Assembly (NCBI GenBank): GCA_963847735.1
Contig: CAWKAV010000022.1
Span: 62,001-126,000 of the forward strand
Origin: CAWKAV01 sp963847735
Lineage (GTDB): Bacteria; Desulfobacterota; Desulfuromonadia; Desulfuromonadales; BM103
Direction of reading: 5' to 3'
DNA length: 64,000 nucleotides
The notes below the pieces were generated by a model. That model was given only the letters and a program-made list of their open reading frames with translations. It was not told the origin of the DNA and made no database searches. The position numbers were made by a program, and so were the translations under genes. Positions 43,105 through 52,221 of the stretch are shown here, piece by piece. Positions within the stretch are counted from its first letter, which is position 1. The number at the start of each line of letters is the position of its first letter.

Positions 43105-43132
43105 GTGTGTTATCGTCCGTGTGTTATCATCC
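43105..43132. repeat. tandem 14-bp repeat in the GGDEF-nrdJ promoter region
   Basis: GTGTGTTATCGTCC is followed directly by GTGTGTTATCATCC. Fourteen is twice seven, so it may be a small member of the heptamer elements, or an operator for the divergent GGDEF gene, whose start is 35 bases away. Confidence 0.55.
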
Positions 43133-43254
43133 GTACGATTTCATATTACTTACCTCGGAAAATATAAACAAGTCCCCTTCGGCGTCCAACAAAACTACAT
43201 CTGCGCGGCCACAGGTTGGGCTGAAATTTTTAAGATTATAATTCAAGAGCAGGG

Positions 43255-43283
43255 TTGACAGACACCACATCTTGTGGTTTAAA
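43255..43283 (+). promoter_or_regulatory. nrdJ promoter with palindrome in the spacer
   Basis: TTGACA at 43255-43260 and TTTAAA at 43278-43283 have a 17-base spacer. Inside it is the perfect inverted repeat ACCACA-TCT-TGTGGT (43264-43278). A repressor binding there would cover both RNA polymerase contacts. An NrdR box is the obvious idea for an RNR gene, but the spacing (odd centre) differs from the usual NrdR consensus. Confidence 0.6.
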
Positions 43284-43358
43284 TTTGACGCTATACAACA
43301 TAATACACAGTAGCAAGATTCTAAAATATTTCCTCCGCCGTTGCAGGAAGGACGCTCC

Positions 43359-45584
43359 ATGTCGAAGAAGGCCGTCGTAACAACTTCTGAACTGTCCCAG
43401 AACGCTCTCACCGTGCTCAAGCGCCGTTACCTGCGACGCGACCAGGAAGGCAATGTTCTGGAAACCCCGCTGGACATGTTCGAACGGGTCGCCAAAACAA
43501 TCGCCGCGGCCGAGAAGGAATTCAAGACCGGTCGTGTCCCCGCCGAGCTGGAAAAAGAATTCCTGCAAATGATGACCGGCCTGGAATTCATGCCAAACTC
43601 GCCGACCCTGATGAATGCCGGCCGCGAACTTGGACAACTCTCCGCATGCTTCGTGTTGCCTGTCGGTGATTCGATGGAGGAGATTTTTGAAGCAATCAAG
43701 CAAACGGCGCTGATTCACAAAAGTGGCGGCGGCACGGGTTTCTCCTTCAGTCGTATTCGCCCGGCCAACGATGTGGTGCTCTCGACCAAGGGCATCTCCT
43801 CGGGTCCGATCTCGTTTATGAAAGTCTTCGACGCGGCGACCGAAACCATCAAACAGGGCGGCACCCGGCGTGGCGCCAATATGGGAATCCTGCGTATCGA
43901 CCATCCCGATATCATGGATTTCATCATGTGCAAGAGGGATCAGACGGTACTCACCAACTTCAACATTTCGGTCGGTATCACCGAAGCTTTTATGGACGCG
44001 GTTGAAAAAGATGCTGATTACGACATCATCAGCCCACGCAATGGCGAGGTCGTCGGCCAGCGCTCGGCCCGCAAGGTCTTTGATCGCATCATCGACCTGG
44101 CCTGGACCAACGGCGAACCGGGCATTATCTTCCTCGACCGTCTTAACCGCGACAACCCCACCCCGCACATAGGTGAATTCGAAGCCACCAACCCCTGCGG
44201 CGAACAACCCCTGCTGCCTTATGAATCATGCAACCTCGGCTCCATCAACCTTGCACGGATGGTCACCAGTGACGGCAAAGTGAACTGGGACAGGCTGGCC
44301 GAGGTTGTCAGGCTCGGCACCCGCTTCCTCGACAACGTCATCCAGGTCAATAAATACCCGATTGAACAAATCAAGGAAATGACCAGGGCCAATCGCAAAA
44401 TCGGCCTTGGCGTCATGGGCTGGGCCGACATGCTGATTCTGCTCGGCATCCCCTACAATAGCGAAGCCGCTATCGAACTGGGTGACCGCATCATGAAATT
44501 TATCAATGATCAGGCACACCAGGCATCGCGGGTCCTGGCCAGGGAGCGCGGAGCCTTCCCAAACTTCAAAGGGAGTATCTTCGATGAGAATGGCGAACCG
44601 ATCCGCAACGCCACCTGCACGACGATTGCCCCGACCGGGACTATTTCAATCATCAGCAATACTTCAAGCGGTATCGAACCCCTGTTCGCGGTCTCCTATG
44701 TGCGCCAGGTGCTTGATAATGACATCCTGGTGGAAGTCCACCCGATCTTTGAAAAGATTGCCCGGGAACGCGGCTTCTACTCCAGTGAGCTGATGAAAAC
44801 CATCGCCGAACACGGCACCATTCAGGACCTTGACGAGATTCCGGAGGATGTCCGCGATATTTTCGTCACTTCACACGACATCACCCCGGAAGATCATATT
44901 CGCATGCAAGCAGCCTTCCAAAACCATACGGATAATGCCGTTTCGAAAACCGTCAACTTCTGCAGCGATGCCACCCGTGAGGATGTCGCCACCGTCTATC
45001 GTCTTGCCTATCAAAGCCGTTGCAAAGGCGTCACCATCTATCGCGACGGCTCGCGCGACATGCAGGTGCTCTCGGTCAAGAAAGAAGACGCCAAGCCTGA
45101 GGACACTGTGCCTCATGAATCTGCAAAAACCCGCTTCAAACGCGACCGTCCACGTGCACTGAGAGGCAGCACCTACCAGATGCAGACCGGCTGCGGTCCG
45201 CTCTATGTGACTGTCAACGAAGATGATGCCGGCGTTTTCGAGCTCTTTACCACCATGGGCAAGGCGGGCGGCTGCGCATCGTCGCAATGCGAAGCAATCG
45301 GTCGCCTGGTTTCCCTGGCCTGGCGCTCCGGCGTGCAGGCCCGTCAGGCCGTCAAACAGCTGATCGGCATCACCTGCCACAAGCCTTCCGGGTTCGGTGA
45401 CAACCGCGTCACTTCCTGTGCCGACGCGGTTGCCAAAGCGATCCAGATGCACATGGCCGCTCATGGCGAGGGTGACATGGTGCACGCCAACAACGGCGGA
45501 GCCTGCCCCGATTGCGGTGGACCTGTCGAGCATGAAGGCGGCTGCTGCGTCTGCCGGGTCTGTGGTTATTCGGAGTGCGCGTAA
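43359..45584 (+). CDS. nrdJ: adenosylcobalamin-dependent (class II) ribonucleotide reductase
   Basis: About 741 residues from the ATG at 43359, after GGAAGGA. It shows LSACFVLPVGDSMEEI, ATNPCGEQPLLPYESCNLG, and the finger-loop cysteines; the C-terminus has a zinc ribbon (CPDCGG ... CCVCRVCGYSEC). It converts ribonucleotides to deoxyribonucleotides with B12 and works with or without oxygen. The class II enzyme is the usual one in this bacterial group. No B12-riboswitch box is seen upstream. Confidence 0.95.
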   Translation: MSKKAVVTTSELSQNALTVLKRRYLRRDQEGNVLETPLDMFERVAKTIAAAEKEFKTGRVPAELEKEFLQMMTGLEFMPNSPTLMNAGRELGQLSACFVLPVGDSMEEIFEAIKQTALIHKSGGGTGFSFSRIRPANDVVLSTKGISSGPISFMKVFDAATETIKQGGTRRGANMGILRIDHPDIMDFIMCKRDQTVLTNFNISVGITEAFMDAVEKDADYDIISPRNGEVVGQRSARKVFDRIIDLAWTNGEPGIIFLDRLNRDNPTPHIGEFEATNPCGEQPLLPYESCNLGSINLARMVTSDGKVNWDRLAEVVRLGTRFLDNVIQVNKYPIEQIKEMTRANRKIGLGVMGWADMLILLGIPYNSEAAIELGDRIMKFINDQAHQASRVLARERGAFPNFKGSIFDENGEPIRNATCTTIAPTGTISIISNTSSGIEPLFAVSYVRQVLDNDILVEVHPIFEKIARERGFYSSELMKTIAEHGTIQDLDEIPEDVRDIFVTSHDITPEDHIRMQAAFQNHTDNAVSKTVNFCSDATREDVATVYRLAYQSRCKGVTIYRDGSRDMQVLSVKKEDAKPEDTVPHESAKTRFKRDRPRALRGSTYQMQTGCGPLYVTVNEDDAGVFELFTTMGKAGGCASSQCEAIGRLVSLAWRSGVQARQAVKQLIGITCHKPSGFGDNRVTSCADAVAKAIQMHMAAHGEGDMVHANNGGACPDCGGPVEHEGGCCVCRVCGYSECA

Positions 45585-45602
45585 GAAAAATCTTTCATTA
45601 AC

Positions 45603-45645
45603 AGACAGGAAGGGCAGGCTGATTTGTAGCCTGCCCTTCCTGTCT
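45603..45645 (+). terminator. 18-bp perfect hairpin after nrdJ
   Basis: Arms at 45603-45620 and 45628-45645, perfectly complementary (AGACAGGAAGGGCAGGCT on the left), with a seven-base loop. There is no run of T afterwards, so it is not a textbook intrinsic terminator but lies 18 bases after the nrdJ stop. Confidence 0.6.
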
Positions 45646-45744
45646 CTGCCCTCTGGAAATCTCTTTCATAGATTACAAAATGCTGATATAAGAATGTTTC
45701 AGCCAACAATTCTGTTTTCAATATTTTCCTTCCAGGGAGTCCCC

Positions 45745-45891
45745 ATGCTTATCACACGGTTTAAGCCATACCAGGCCCGGGTCCTCATCACGGGTCTCTT
45801 GCCCCTACTGGCTGTCATTCCGGCCAGCGTTGGACCGGTTCAGGTCTCGAGCTACCAGGATCACATCCTGGTCGTACTGCCGCAAAAGTGA
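45745..45891 (+). CDS. small hydrophobic protein, 48 residues
   Basis: The ATG follows GGGAG. The product has one central hydrophobic stretch (VLITGLLPLLAVIPASVG) flanked by basic residues, so it may sit in the membrane. Its stop overlaps the GTG start of the next gene by four bases (GTGA), so they are co-translated. No family is recognised. It may be a real small membrane protein or a leader for its neighbour. Confidence 0.55.
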   Translation: MLITRFKPYQARVLITGLLPLLAVIPASVGPVQVSSYQDHILVVLPQK

Positions 45892-46139
45892 CGCACTGGG
45901 AGGACATCTGCAAGCGCTGCGGGCTCTGCTGTTTTGAGAAGTCTGTCGATCTGAAGGGCCGCTTCGTCACCACCAGGATTCCCTGTCGTCATATGAACAT
46001 CGTCAACCGGGAGTGCCGGGTTTACGACAAGCGCCTGGATGTCGGAGAAGGATGCGTCAAGCTGACCCCCGAGATTGTCGCCAGCGTCGACTGGCTGCCG
46101 GAGGGGTGTGCGTACCGCGCGACTAGGGAAAATTCTTAA
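45888..46139 (+). CDS. YkgJ-type cysteine cluster protein
   Basis: An 83-residue protein with eight cysteines: CKRCGLCCFEKSVD, CRHMNIVNRECRVYDKR and EGC. This is the CxxCxxC YkgJ/UPF0153 signature, which probably binds zinc or an Fe-S cluster. A GTG start coupled to the small upstream protein. Function unknown. Confidence 0.75.
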   Translation: MTHWEDICKRCGLCCFEKSVDLKGRFVTTRIPCRHMNIVNRECRVYDKRLDVGEGCVKLTPEIVASVDWLPEGCAYRATRENS

Positions 46140-46242
46140 TTTTTAATTATTTAAAACATTTAGAAACACAATGTCAAAATCGGTTATTCTTAGCGAATAG
46201 GGTTGTCATTCCATTCAAAATTAAGAATTCAAAATTCAAAAT
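46131..46242. repeat. heptamer mosaic element, AATTCAA type
   Basis: Left units of AATTCTT/AATTTTT/AATTATT type and right units TCAAAAT three times with a TAAGAAT between, all in 7-bp register from 46131 to 46242. It fills the gap before the MFS gene and is AT-rich, unlike the GGGACGM elements. Confidence 0.7.
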
Positions 46243-46250
46243 TGCCCTCA

Positions 46251-47549
46251 ATGCACAGATTTATCACAAACAAAGCAAACTTCGGCTGGTGTCTCTACGA
46301 CTGGGCCAATTCGGCCTTTGCCACGGTGGTGCTGGCGGCAGTCCTGCCGGTTTACTTCGCAAGCCTGGTGCCGGCTCAAGGTGCTGCTCTGTTCTGGAGC
46401 TCGCAACCGGTTCCAGCAACGGCCCTGTGGGGTTACATCATCTCTCTCTCCATGGCCCTGGTCGCCATAGTCGCTCCCGGGCTTGGCAACCTGGCTGACC
46501 GACGCGGCTGGCGGCGACGCCTGCTGATCATGTTCTGCCTGCTCGGTTCTCTTGCCACCTGTGGCCTTTTCTTTGCCGGTCCCGGCCAGTATCTGCTGGC
46601 TGGTGCTCTTTTCATTCTCGGCAACATCGGCTTTGCGGCCGGCAACATCTTCTATAATGCCTATCTACCCGACCTGGCCTCCGGTCACGAAGCGGATCGC
46701 CTTTCGGCACGCGGCTTCGCCCTCGGCTATATCGGCGGCGGCCTGATGCTGCTGGTGGTTTTTCTGCTTATCCAACAACACACCCTGTTAGGGCTCCCTG
46801 ACAAGGGCGCTGCAACCCGGCTTGGTTTCCTGCTGACCGGAGCCTGGTGGTTCGGTTTTGCCCTGCCCGCCTTTGCCTGGCTCAAACATGTCCCCGTCAC
46901 AACCGGCTCCTCTCGCCCTCTGCGGACACCGCGTGAATATCTGCAAACCTTTGCCGACCTGCGCCGTTATCGCGACCTGAGCCGTTTCCTGGTCGCCTTT
47001 CTGCTCTATAATGACGGCATTCAAACCATTATCGCCGTCTCGGCAATCTTCGCCCGCGAGGAACTCGGCCTGGGAACCGGCACCATTCTCGGCTGTTTCC
47101 TGATGATCCAGTTCGTGGCCATGCCCGGAGCCCTGATCTTCTCACGACTGGCCGGACGTTTTGATACCAGGCGCGCGGTACTGGTCAGCTTGTTGCTCTT
47201 CACCGCGATCACGGTGTATGCATCAATCATGAAAAGCGCGCTCGAATTCTGGATACTCGGTTTCGCGGTCGCTATCGTTCTCGGAGGCAGTCAAGCTCTC
47301 AGCCGTTCATTATTTTCCAGCATGGTCCCGAAACAACGCAGTGCCGAATTCTTTGGCTTTTATGCGATCAGCTCGAAGTTCGCCTCGATTTTCGGGCCGC
47401 TCACCTTCGCCCTTCTCATCGAAATGACCGGCTCCAACCGCATCGCCATTCTGTCCCTGGCGGTGTTTTTTGTCGTGGGGATTTTGTTGCTTTGGGGGGT
47501 GGATGTGGAGAAAGGGAGGGAGCAGGCGCAGGCAAATCATCCTACCTAG
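46251..47549 (+). CDS. MFS transporter, UMF1 family
   Basis: A 432-residue 12-helix transporter, from the ATG at 46251; the track upstream reads the repeat. GWCLYDWANSAFATVV is the diagnostic start of the UMF1 (MFS_22) family, and LADRRGWRRR and GGSQALSRSLFSSMVPKQRSAEFFGFY follow; the shorter piece GSQALSRSLFSS is enough to recognise it. Substrate unknown; yeast homologs export amino acids from vacuoles. Confidence 0.88.
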   Translation: MHRFITNKANFGWCLYDWANSAFATVVLAAVLPVYFASLVPAQGAALFWSSQPVPATALWGYIISLSMALVAIVAPGLGNLADRRGWRRRLLIMFCLLGSLATCGLFFAGPGQYLLAGALFILGNIGFAAGNIFYNAYLPDLASGHEADRLSARGFALGYIGGGLMLLVVFLLIQQHTLLGLPDKGAATRLGFLLTGAWWFGFALPAFAWLKHVPVTTGSSRPLRTPREYLQTFADLRRYRDLSRFLVAFLLYNDGIQTIIAVSAIFAREELGLGTGTILGCFLMIQFVAMPGALIFSRLAGRFDTRRAVLVSLLLFTAITVYASIMKSALEFWILGFAVAIVLGGSQALSRSLFSSMVPKQRSAEFFGFYAISSKFASIFGPLTFALLIEMTGSNRIAILSLAVFFVVGILLLWGVDVEKGREQAQANHPT

Positions 47550-47651
47550 TCTTGTCGGGTTCGCTTTACTGCCAATTGCAGGACAAGAAACAAAACCGCG
47601 GAACGCGACCCGCGATTTTGATTTAACTGTTGAATCAGAACAAATAAAACC

Positions 47652-48062
47652 TTATCTCGTCGGCTCCCTCTCAAAACACTTCAAATCACCAATCGACTTC
47701 ACCCACGGCAGCATACTCTCACAAAAAATGTTAATCGCAGGAGTAACAAGCGCAGGATCATCAAGCGAACCAACCTGCATCATGCAGTTACCCGGGTATT
47801 TTTTGATCAAATTGAAGATCGGCGTTCCACACACAGGACAGAAATGCTTGATTGCATTTTCGCTGATCCGGTAAGCCATCAGGGAGTCCCGTCCCTCGGT
47901 GATTTCCAGATCTTTCTCTCCAACGATCGCAACCGTTTCGAAGACAGCGCCGGTTATTTTTTTGCAGGTATCGCAATGGCAGTTTGCGACGGCCTTGATC
48001 GGGCCAGTAATAACGTATTTGACCGCGCGACAAAGACAGGAACCAGTTAGGTTGTCAGACAT
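47652..48062 (-). CDS. GFA family protein (glutathione-dependent formaldehyde-activating-like)
   Basis: A 136-residue zinc protein with the GFA pattern: GSCLCRAVKY, CHCDTCKK and CPVCGTPIF. The start at 48062 gives MSDNLTG. Members bind glutathione adducts or act on unrelated substrates; the name reflects one homolog only. It precedes the DUF3237 remnant. Confidence 0.85.
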   Translation of the reverse strand: MSDNLTGSCLCRAVKYVITGPIKAVANCHCDTCKKITGAVFETVAIVGEKDLEITEGRDSLMAYRISENAIKHFCPVCGTPIFNLIKKYPGNCMMQVGSLDDPALVTPAINIFCESMLPWVKSIGDLKCFEREPTR

Positions 48063-48079
48063 GTTCGCTCCTTTTTAGC

Positions 48080-48573
48080 TCAGTTGACTTCATAGACGGT
48101 GATGATGACCTCATCGGCACGTCTTTCCCCTGCCGCAACGGCGACCATGCCATTGAGCAAGGCATATTTTGCAGAAGCAGTCTCAAATTTGGGGATGGTC
48201 CGGAAATAATACTCACAAGGATCAACGCTGTCACCAAGGGCAAGGCAACCCATCACTTCGGCTGGCCCGTGCCGGTAACCCCAGTTGGTGATGTAAATCA
48301 GGGCACCGTTATCTGTTTCCAGGGTATAGCGTGCTTCCACTTCCATCACTGCGTCACTGCGTCACTACGCAGGATTTACCAGTCGGCACCACCAGGCAAG
48401 ACCCGGCCCGACAACAGGGGCCCGGCAAACGATCCTCCCGTGATATTGATGATGCGCCTCTCGCCGTGTGGGGTTTTACCGAGCGTTAATGGCGCAGCTG
48501 TGTTTACGATTGAGGTGTAAAGCAGCTTGAGAGTTGGTGTCACTGCAACGATTGGCAGATCTGTTTGACTCAT
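48080..48573 (-). pseudogene. DUF3237 protein with a nonsense codon and an 8-bp duplication
   Basis: Two open pieces join in the middle: the N-terminal part ends RVLPGGADW followed by TAA, and the C-terminal part begins MEVEARYTLETDNGALIYI. Reading through the stop gives ILRSDAV. One copy of the tandem GTGACGCA GTGACGCA must be removed to continue to MEVEARY. So there are two independent lesions: a probable CAA-to-TAA change and an 8-bp duplication. The intact family is about 160 residues of unknown function. Confidence 0.8.
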
Positions 48574-48648
48574 TTTTCCATTGCTTCTGTAATTACCGCC
48601 AATTATTAACTTTCGGCGAATTGAAGATGGTATGCCCGAAACTTTCGA

Positions 48649-49030
48649 TCAACTCCTGCCCTCTTCCTCTGCCTGCTGTCCCTTTTCATCAGGCGGTAAC
48701 CCCACATTCTCGGGCGTCACCAGGTCACCGAGAAACAGGCTGCCGTTATGCACGAAAAAGCAAGTCTTCAATCCCGAGGCCAACTCGGCCCGCCGATCGG
48801 CATAAACATCCTTTTCGCCATCGTCAGGCGTCACCAGTCCCAGCAGGAAGACATCGGCCCCGGCACTCTCGCGATGCATGATCTCGGCGATACTAAATTT
48901 TCTTCCCTGATCGTCACTTCCACGTCTACCTTGATACGGATCTTCTGAATCAATTGCGCCAGGAAGGTTCCAAATTTAGCATTGTTTGGCGACTCGCCAT
49001 TGCCAGGAATCAGCCTGTTGGCAGGTTTGG
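48649..49030 (-). pseudogene. C-terminal remnant of an SLC12-type amino-acid/cation transporter
   Basis: Two frames (48831-49030 and 48649-48879) join at a one-base deletion in an A-run. Together they read KIRIKVDVEVTIREE, FSIAEIMHRESAGADVFLLG, DVYADRRAELASGLKTCFFV: the soluble C-terminal domain of bacterial Na-K-Cl cotransporter-like permeases. Transmembrane and N-terminal parts are missing between it and mtaB. A decayed gene fragment. Confidence 0.65.
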
Positions 49031-49116
49031 CAGAGCAGCTGGCATGGAAGGTCCTCCGGTCTTTGTCGAGACAAAGCATACTCAATCTTTTTCCTCTTCA
49101 TAAGAAAATCAGAGGC

Positions 49117-50456
49117 TCATGACTCAAGTTCGCCGTGCAGAAAATTGCCCTGCCAGGCAACGGGCTTGACCGTGACACATTGCCCGGCAAGCACAGCTTC
49201 ACCAGGAAAACGGATATCGAGGTAGTTTCTTGATGTGCCCTTCAAAAAACCGGCTTTGGTTGCTGTCTCAACAACAACCTCAAGCTTCTGGCCAAGGAAG
49301 CTTTCTGCAAAAAGACGATGCTTTTCTGCTGCAAGATTGCGCAATTTCTCTGCCCTCCCGCGGCTTGTCTTGCCGGGAATTTGATCCGGCAGAGTCGCTG
49401 CAGGGGTTCCCGGACGCCTGCTGAACGGAAAAACATGCAAGTCGGTTATTGGCAGCTGGGCAATAAAGTTGAAAGAATTTTCAAACATCTGCCCGGTTTC
49501 ACCGGGGAAACCGGTTATTACATCAAGGCAGATGGCTGCTGACGGCAGGGTTGCCCGGATCTTGCCAACCAGGCGAGAGAAGAACTGGCTGTCGTAAGTT
49601 CGGCCCATGCGCTGCAGGATATCGTCATCACCCGCCTGCAGCGGAATGTGAAAATGCGGACAGATCACCTGTGAAGAGGCGACCAATTCGAGCAGTTCGT
49701 CCGTCAATTCGGTCGGTTCGATTGAACCAAGCCGCAAACGATGAACGCTGCTCTCAGATCGATTCGTTGCACAAGGTCACGCAGGGTCAATGGTGAGTGA
49801 AGATCTGCACCGTAACCGCCGATATGAATACCGGTCAGAACTATTTCCTGGAAACCGGATTCGACCAGTCCGGTAGACCTGCTGCAGAATTTCGTCGGGC
49901 TGGGCGGAACGACTGGCTCCGCGTGCATAGGGAATGATGCAGTAGCTGCAGAAGGCGTCGCAACCGTTCTGGATCTGCACAAAGGCCCTGCTACGGCCGG
50001 CAAATGAAGTCAAGGGTGGCAGACAGACACTGTCCGCCTGGCGAATATCCGAGACTTCAACATGGGTTACTTCCTGATCTGACTTGAGATAATCAAGCAA
50101 CCTCTGCTTCTCTTCGTTGCCGATCACCAGGCTCACACCGGGCAGGTCATGCAACGCGTCCGGATCGACCTGGGCATAACAACCGGTCACGACCACCCGA
50201 CAGGTCGGATTAAGCCGGCGCGCCCGTCGAACCAGGTTGCGCGACTGGGCATCGGTGGCGCGGGTGACTGTACAGGTATTGACGATGACCAGCTCTGCTC
50301 CGTCCTCGAACGGGACCACCTGGTAATCCGGCTTGCCGCAGAGACTCCTGCATCGCATGCAGACTCAAACTGGTTGGTCTTGCAGCCGAGGGTCGCGAAT
50401 GAGACCGTTTGCAGAGCCGGGACGCGGGACGCGGAACGCGGGACGTCGAACACCAA
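49117..50456 (-). pseudogene. mtaB: tRNA t6A methylthiotransferase, at least four frameshifts
   Basis: Pieces at 49117-49737, 49704-50003, 49777-50358 and up to about 50456 assemble to a MtaB-like radical SAM methylthiotransferase: LGCKTNQFES, VNTCTVT, QIQNGCDAFCSYCIIPYARG, GIHIGGYG, SIEPTEL, VITGFPGET and a C-terminal TRAM-like region. Three of the four joins need one base removed, one needs a base added. The gene follows mnmA in the usual cysE-isc-mnmA-mtaB order, so a sequencing cause is likely. Its true start is unclear: the only in-frame codons before LQTVSFATLGCK come from a heptamer repeat. Confidence 0.78.
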
Positions 50457-50460
50457 TTTC
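50415..50460. repeat. heptamer mosaic element at the mtaB start
   Basis: Units of CGGGACG/CGGAACG type in 7-bp register (about 50418-50447), ending GTCGAACACC, which resembles the GCGAAnACC core of the other elements. Only a left arm is seen. It abuts or includes the N-terminal codons of mtaB. Confidence 0.6.
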
Positions 50461-50489
50461 CTGTTTAATTCTATTCACTCGGTTCAACG

Positions 50490-51593
50490 TCACCTCAGCC
50501 CGGAATCCCTTATCCAACCCCCGCCCAGCACACGCTCGCCATCGTAAAAGACAGCGGCCTGGCCCGGTGTCACGCCACTTTGCGGTTCATGAAAGGTGAC
50601 TTTTACAGAACCGTCATCGAGCATTGTAATCAACGACGGCACTTCATGGTGACGGTAGCGAATACGGCACGCCGCCTCGAGATGACCTCCCGGGAAAGGC
50701 AATCATCCAGTTGATATCGCCGACAGTACAATGAGTTGCGGCGAGACGCCTTTTCTCGCCGACAATGACTCTGTGACTCAGCCGCATCGATGCCGACCAC
50801 ATAAAGCGGTTGCGGCCAGGAGATGCCCAAGCCACGACGTTGACCGATCGTATATCGGTAGGTGCCCAAGATGCCTGCCAAGCATCTGGCCATCGACATG
50901 TACAATCTCGCCGTTCATGGCACCGGTCCCACGCTGTTCCTCGAGGAAACGCACATAATCACCATCGGGAACAAAACAGATATCCTGACTTTCGGCTTTT
51001 TCCGCAACCTTCAGGCCCAGGCGGGCAGCATGTCCACGCACCTCCTCCTTGGTCATGCCGCCCAGGGGGAAACGCACATACCGCATCTGTTCCTGGGTCA
51101 GGGTAAAGAGGAAGTAGCTCTGGTCCTTGTTGCGGTCGTGGCCTTTTTTCAGAACGAAAGAGTCCGCCATCATGATCGAGCCGCGCGTAATGTCCGGTCG
51201 ACCAGGTAGTCAGCCTCAAGTTCGCGGGCTCGGCGCAAAAGAGTTTCGAATTTGAGGATCTGGTTGCAGATGACACAGGGATTCGGGGTACGACCTTTGA
51301 AGTAATCGTCACAAAAGTACTCGATCACGTCCTTCTGCGAACTGTTTTTCAAAGTTGACCACGTAGAATGGGATATCGAGCGATTCGGCGACCCGGCGGG
51401 CATCGTACACATCATCGAGGGAACAGCAGGAGCCAAAGCCTTCGCCATGTTCTGCGGTAAAACTTGAGTAGTCCCAGATCTGCATGGTCATGCCGATCAC
51501 CTCGCAACCCTGCTCCTTGAGCAGAGCGGCAGCGACCGACGAATCAACCCCGCCGCTCATGGCGACGACGACTCTTTTACCTGGTTCAACCAT
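50490..51593 (-). pseudogene. mnmA: tRNA 2-thiouridylase, at least six frameshifts
   Basis: Fragments from 51593 down to 50490 assemble to MnmA: AMSGGVDSSVAAALL (PP-loop), TPNPCVICNQILKFETL, GHYAR, NKDQSYFLF, KAESQDICFVPDGDY, YTIGQRRGLGI, QAAVFYDGERVLGGGWI. All of these are essential motifs and all are present, but in different frames. Each join I checked is repaired by deleting one base (for example TTCGCAG to TTCCAG near 51345, TCAcAGA to TCAAGA near 50775). Essential in this tRNA pathway, so the lesions are unlikely to be real. Confidence 0.8.
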
Positions 51594-51604
51594 AAAGAAT
51601 ACTT

Positions 51605-51673
51605 ATCATATATAGATCTGTAAGCTGTAAGCCATTAGTTCAAGGACTGACAGCTTACAGCATATATTTTCCG
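51605..51673. repeat. heptamer mosaic element, CTGTAAG type
   Basis: CTGTAAG twice, a core with TTCAAGG, then the inverted GCTTACA and GCATATA, in 7-bp register. It can fold on itself. It lies between mnmA and iscU. Confidence 0.6.
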
Positions 51674-51687
51674 TTCCAATACACAGA

Positions 51688-51714
51688 GAGCGACCCATAT
51701 AGAGCCGCTCTCCA
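51688..51714 (-). terminator. hairpin between mnmA and iscU
   Basis: GAGAGCG and CGCTCTC form a seven-base stem around 13 bases (51688-51714). There is no clear T-run on the minus strand. It could be a processing site between iscU and mnmA rather than a full terminator. Confidence 0.4.
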
Positions 51715-51744
51715 AGAATAAAGTGATACTTGCAGAATTATGGC

Positions 51745-52113
51745 TTAACTATTCATTTTCCTGTAGTTTTTTATCGCCTCGTGCAAGGCGTCTGCAGCCA
51801 GGTTCGAGCAGTGCATCTTCTGCGCCGGCAAGCCATCGAGAGCTTCGGCAACCGCCTGGTTGCTTAACTCAAGCGCTTCTTCAATCGTCTTGCCAATCGC
51901 CATTTCAGTCACCATCGAAGAGGTCGCAATGGCCGCGCCACAACCGAAGGTCTTGAACTTGACATCCTTGATGATGTTGTCCTCAACCTTGAGAAATATC
52001 TTCATAATATCGCCGCAGGAAGCGTTTCCGACCTCGCCGACACCATTGGCATCCTCGATTTCCCCCACGTTGCGCGGGTTGGTAAAGTGATCCATAACTT
52101 TATCGGTATACAT
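51745..52113 (-). CDS. iscU: iron-sulfur cluster scaffold protein (NifU-like/IscU)
   Basis: A 122-residue IscU/NifU N-terminal protein. The three ligand cysteines are in GNASCGDIMKIFL, TFGCGAAIATSSM and KMHCSNLAADAL. It assembles 2Fe-2S clusters with sulfur from IscS. The gene is complete even though its neighbours carry frameshifts. Confidence 0.95.
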   Translation of the reverse strand: MYTDKVMDHFTNPRNVGEIEDANGVGEVGNASCGDIMKIFLKVEDNIIKDVKFKTFGCGAAIATSSMVTEMAIGKTIEEALELSNQAVAEALDGLPAQKMHCSNLAADALHEAIKNYRKMNS

Positions 52114-52175
52114 ACATTATCTCCTCGACTTGAACAGTGTCACTAATAAGCGTGCTTTAAGATTAATTGATTTTC

Positions 52176-52214
52176 GCGCCACGCGCAACGCGTCCCGCGC
52201 TCCTAGATTCTTCG
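52176..52214. repeat. heptamer units between iscU and iscS
   Basis: GCGCCAC, GCGCAAC, GCGTCCC, GCGCTCC and two degenerate units in 7-bp register. Only the right-arm type is seen. Confidence 0.5.
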
Positions 52215-52221
52215 TACTGTT

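Noticed and set aside
43140..43340. B12 riboswitch before nrdJ
   Set aside because: No conserved B12-box core was found by eye.
47550..47650. Possible further heptamer element between the MFS and GFA genes
   Set aside because: Only three units fit the register; too weak to list.
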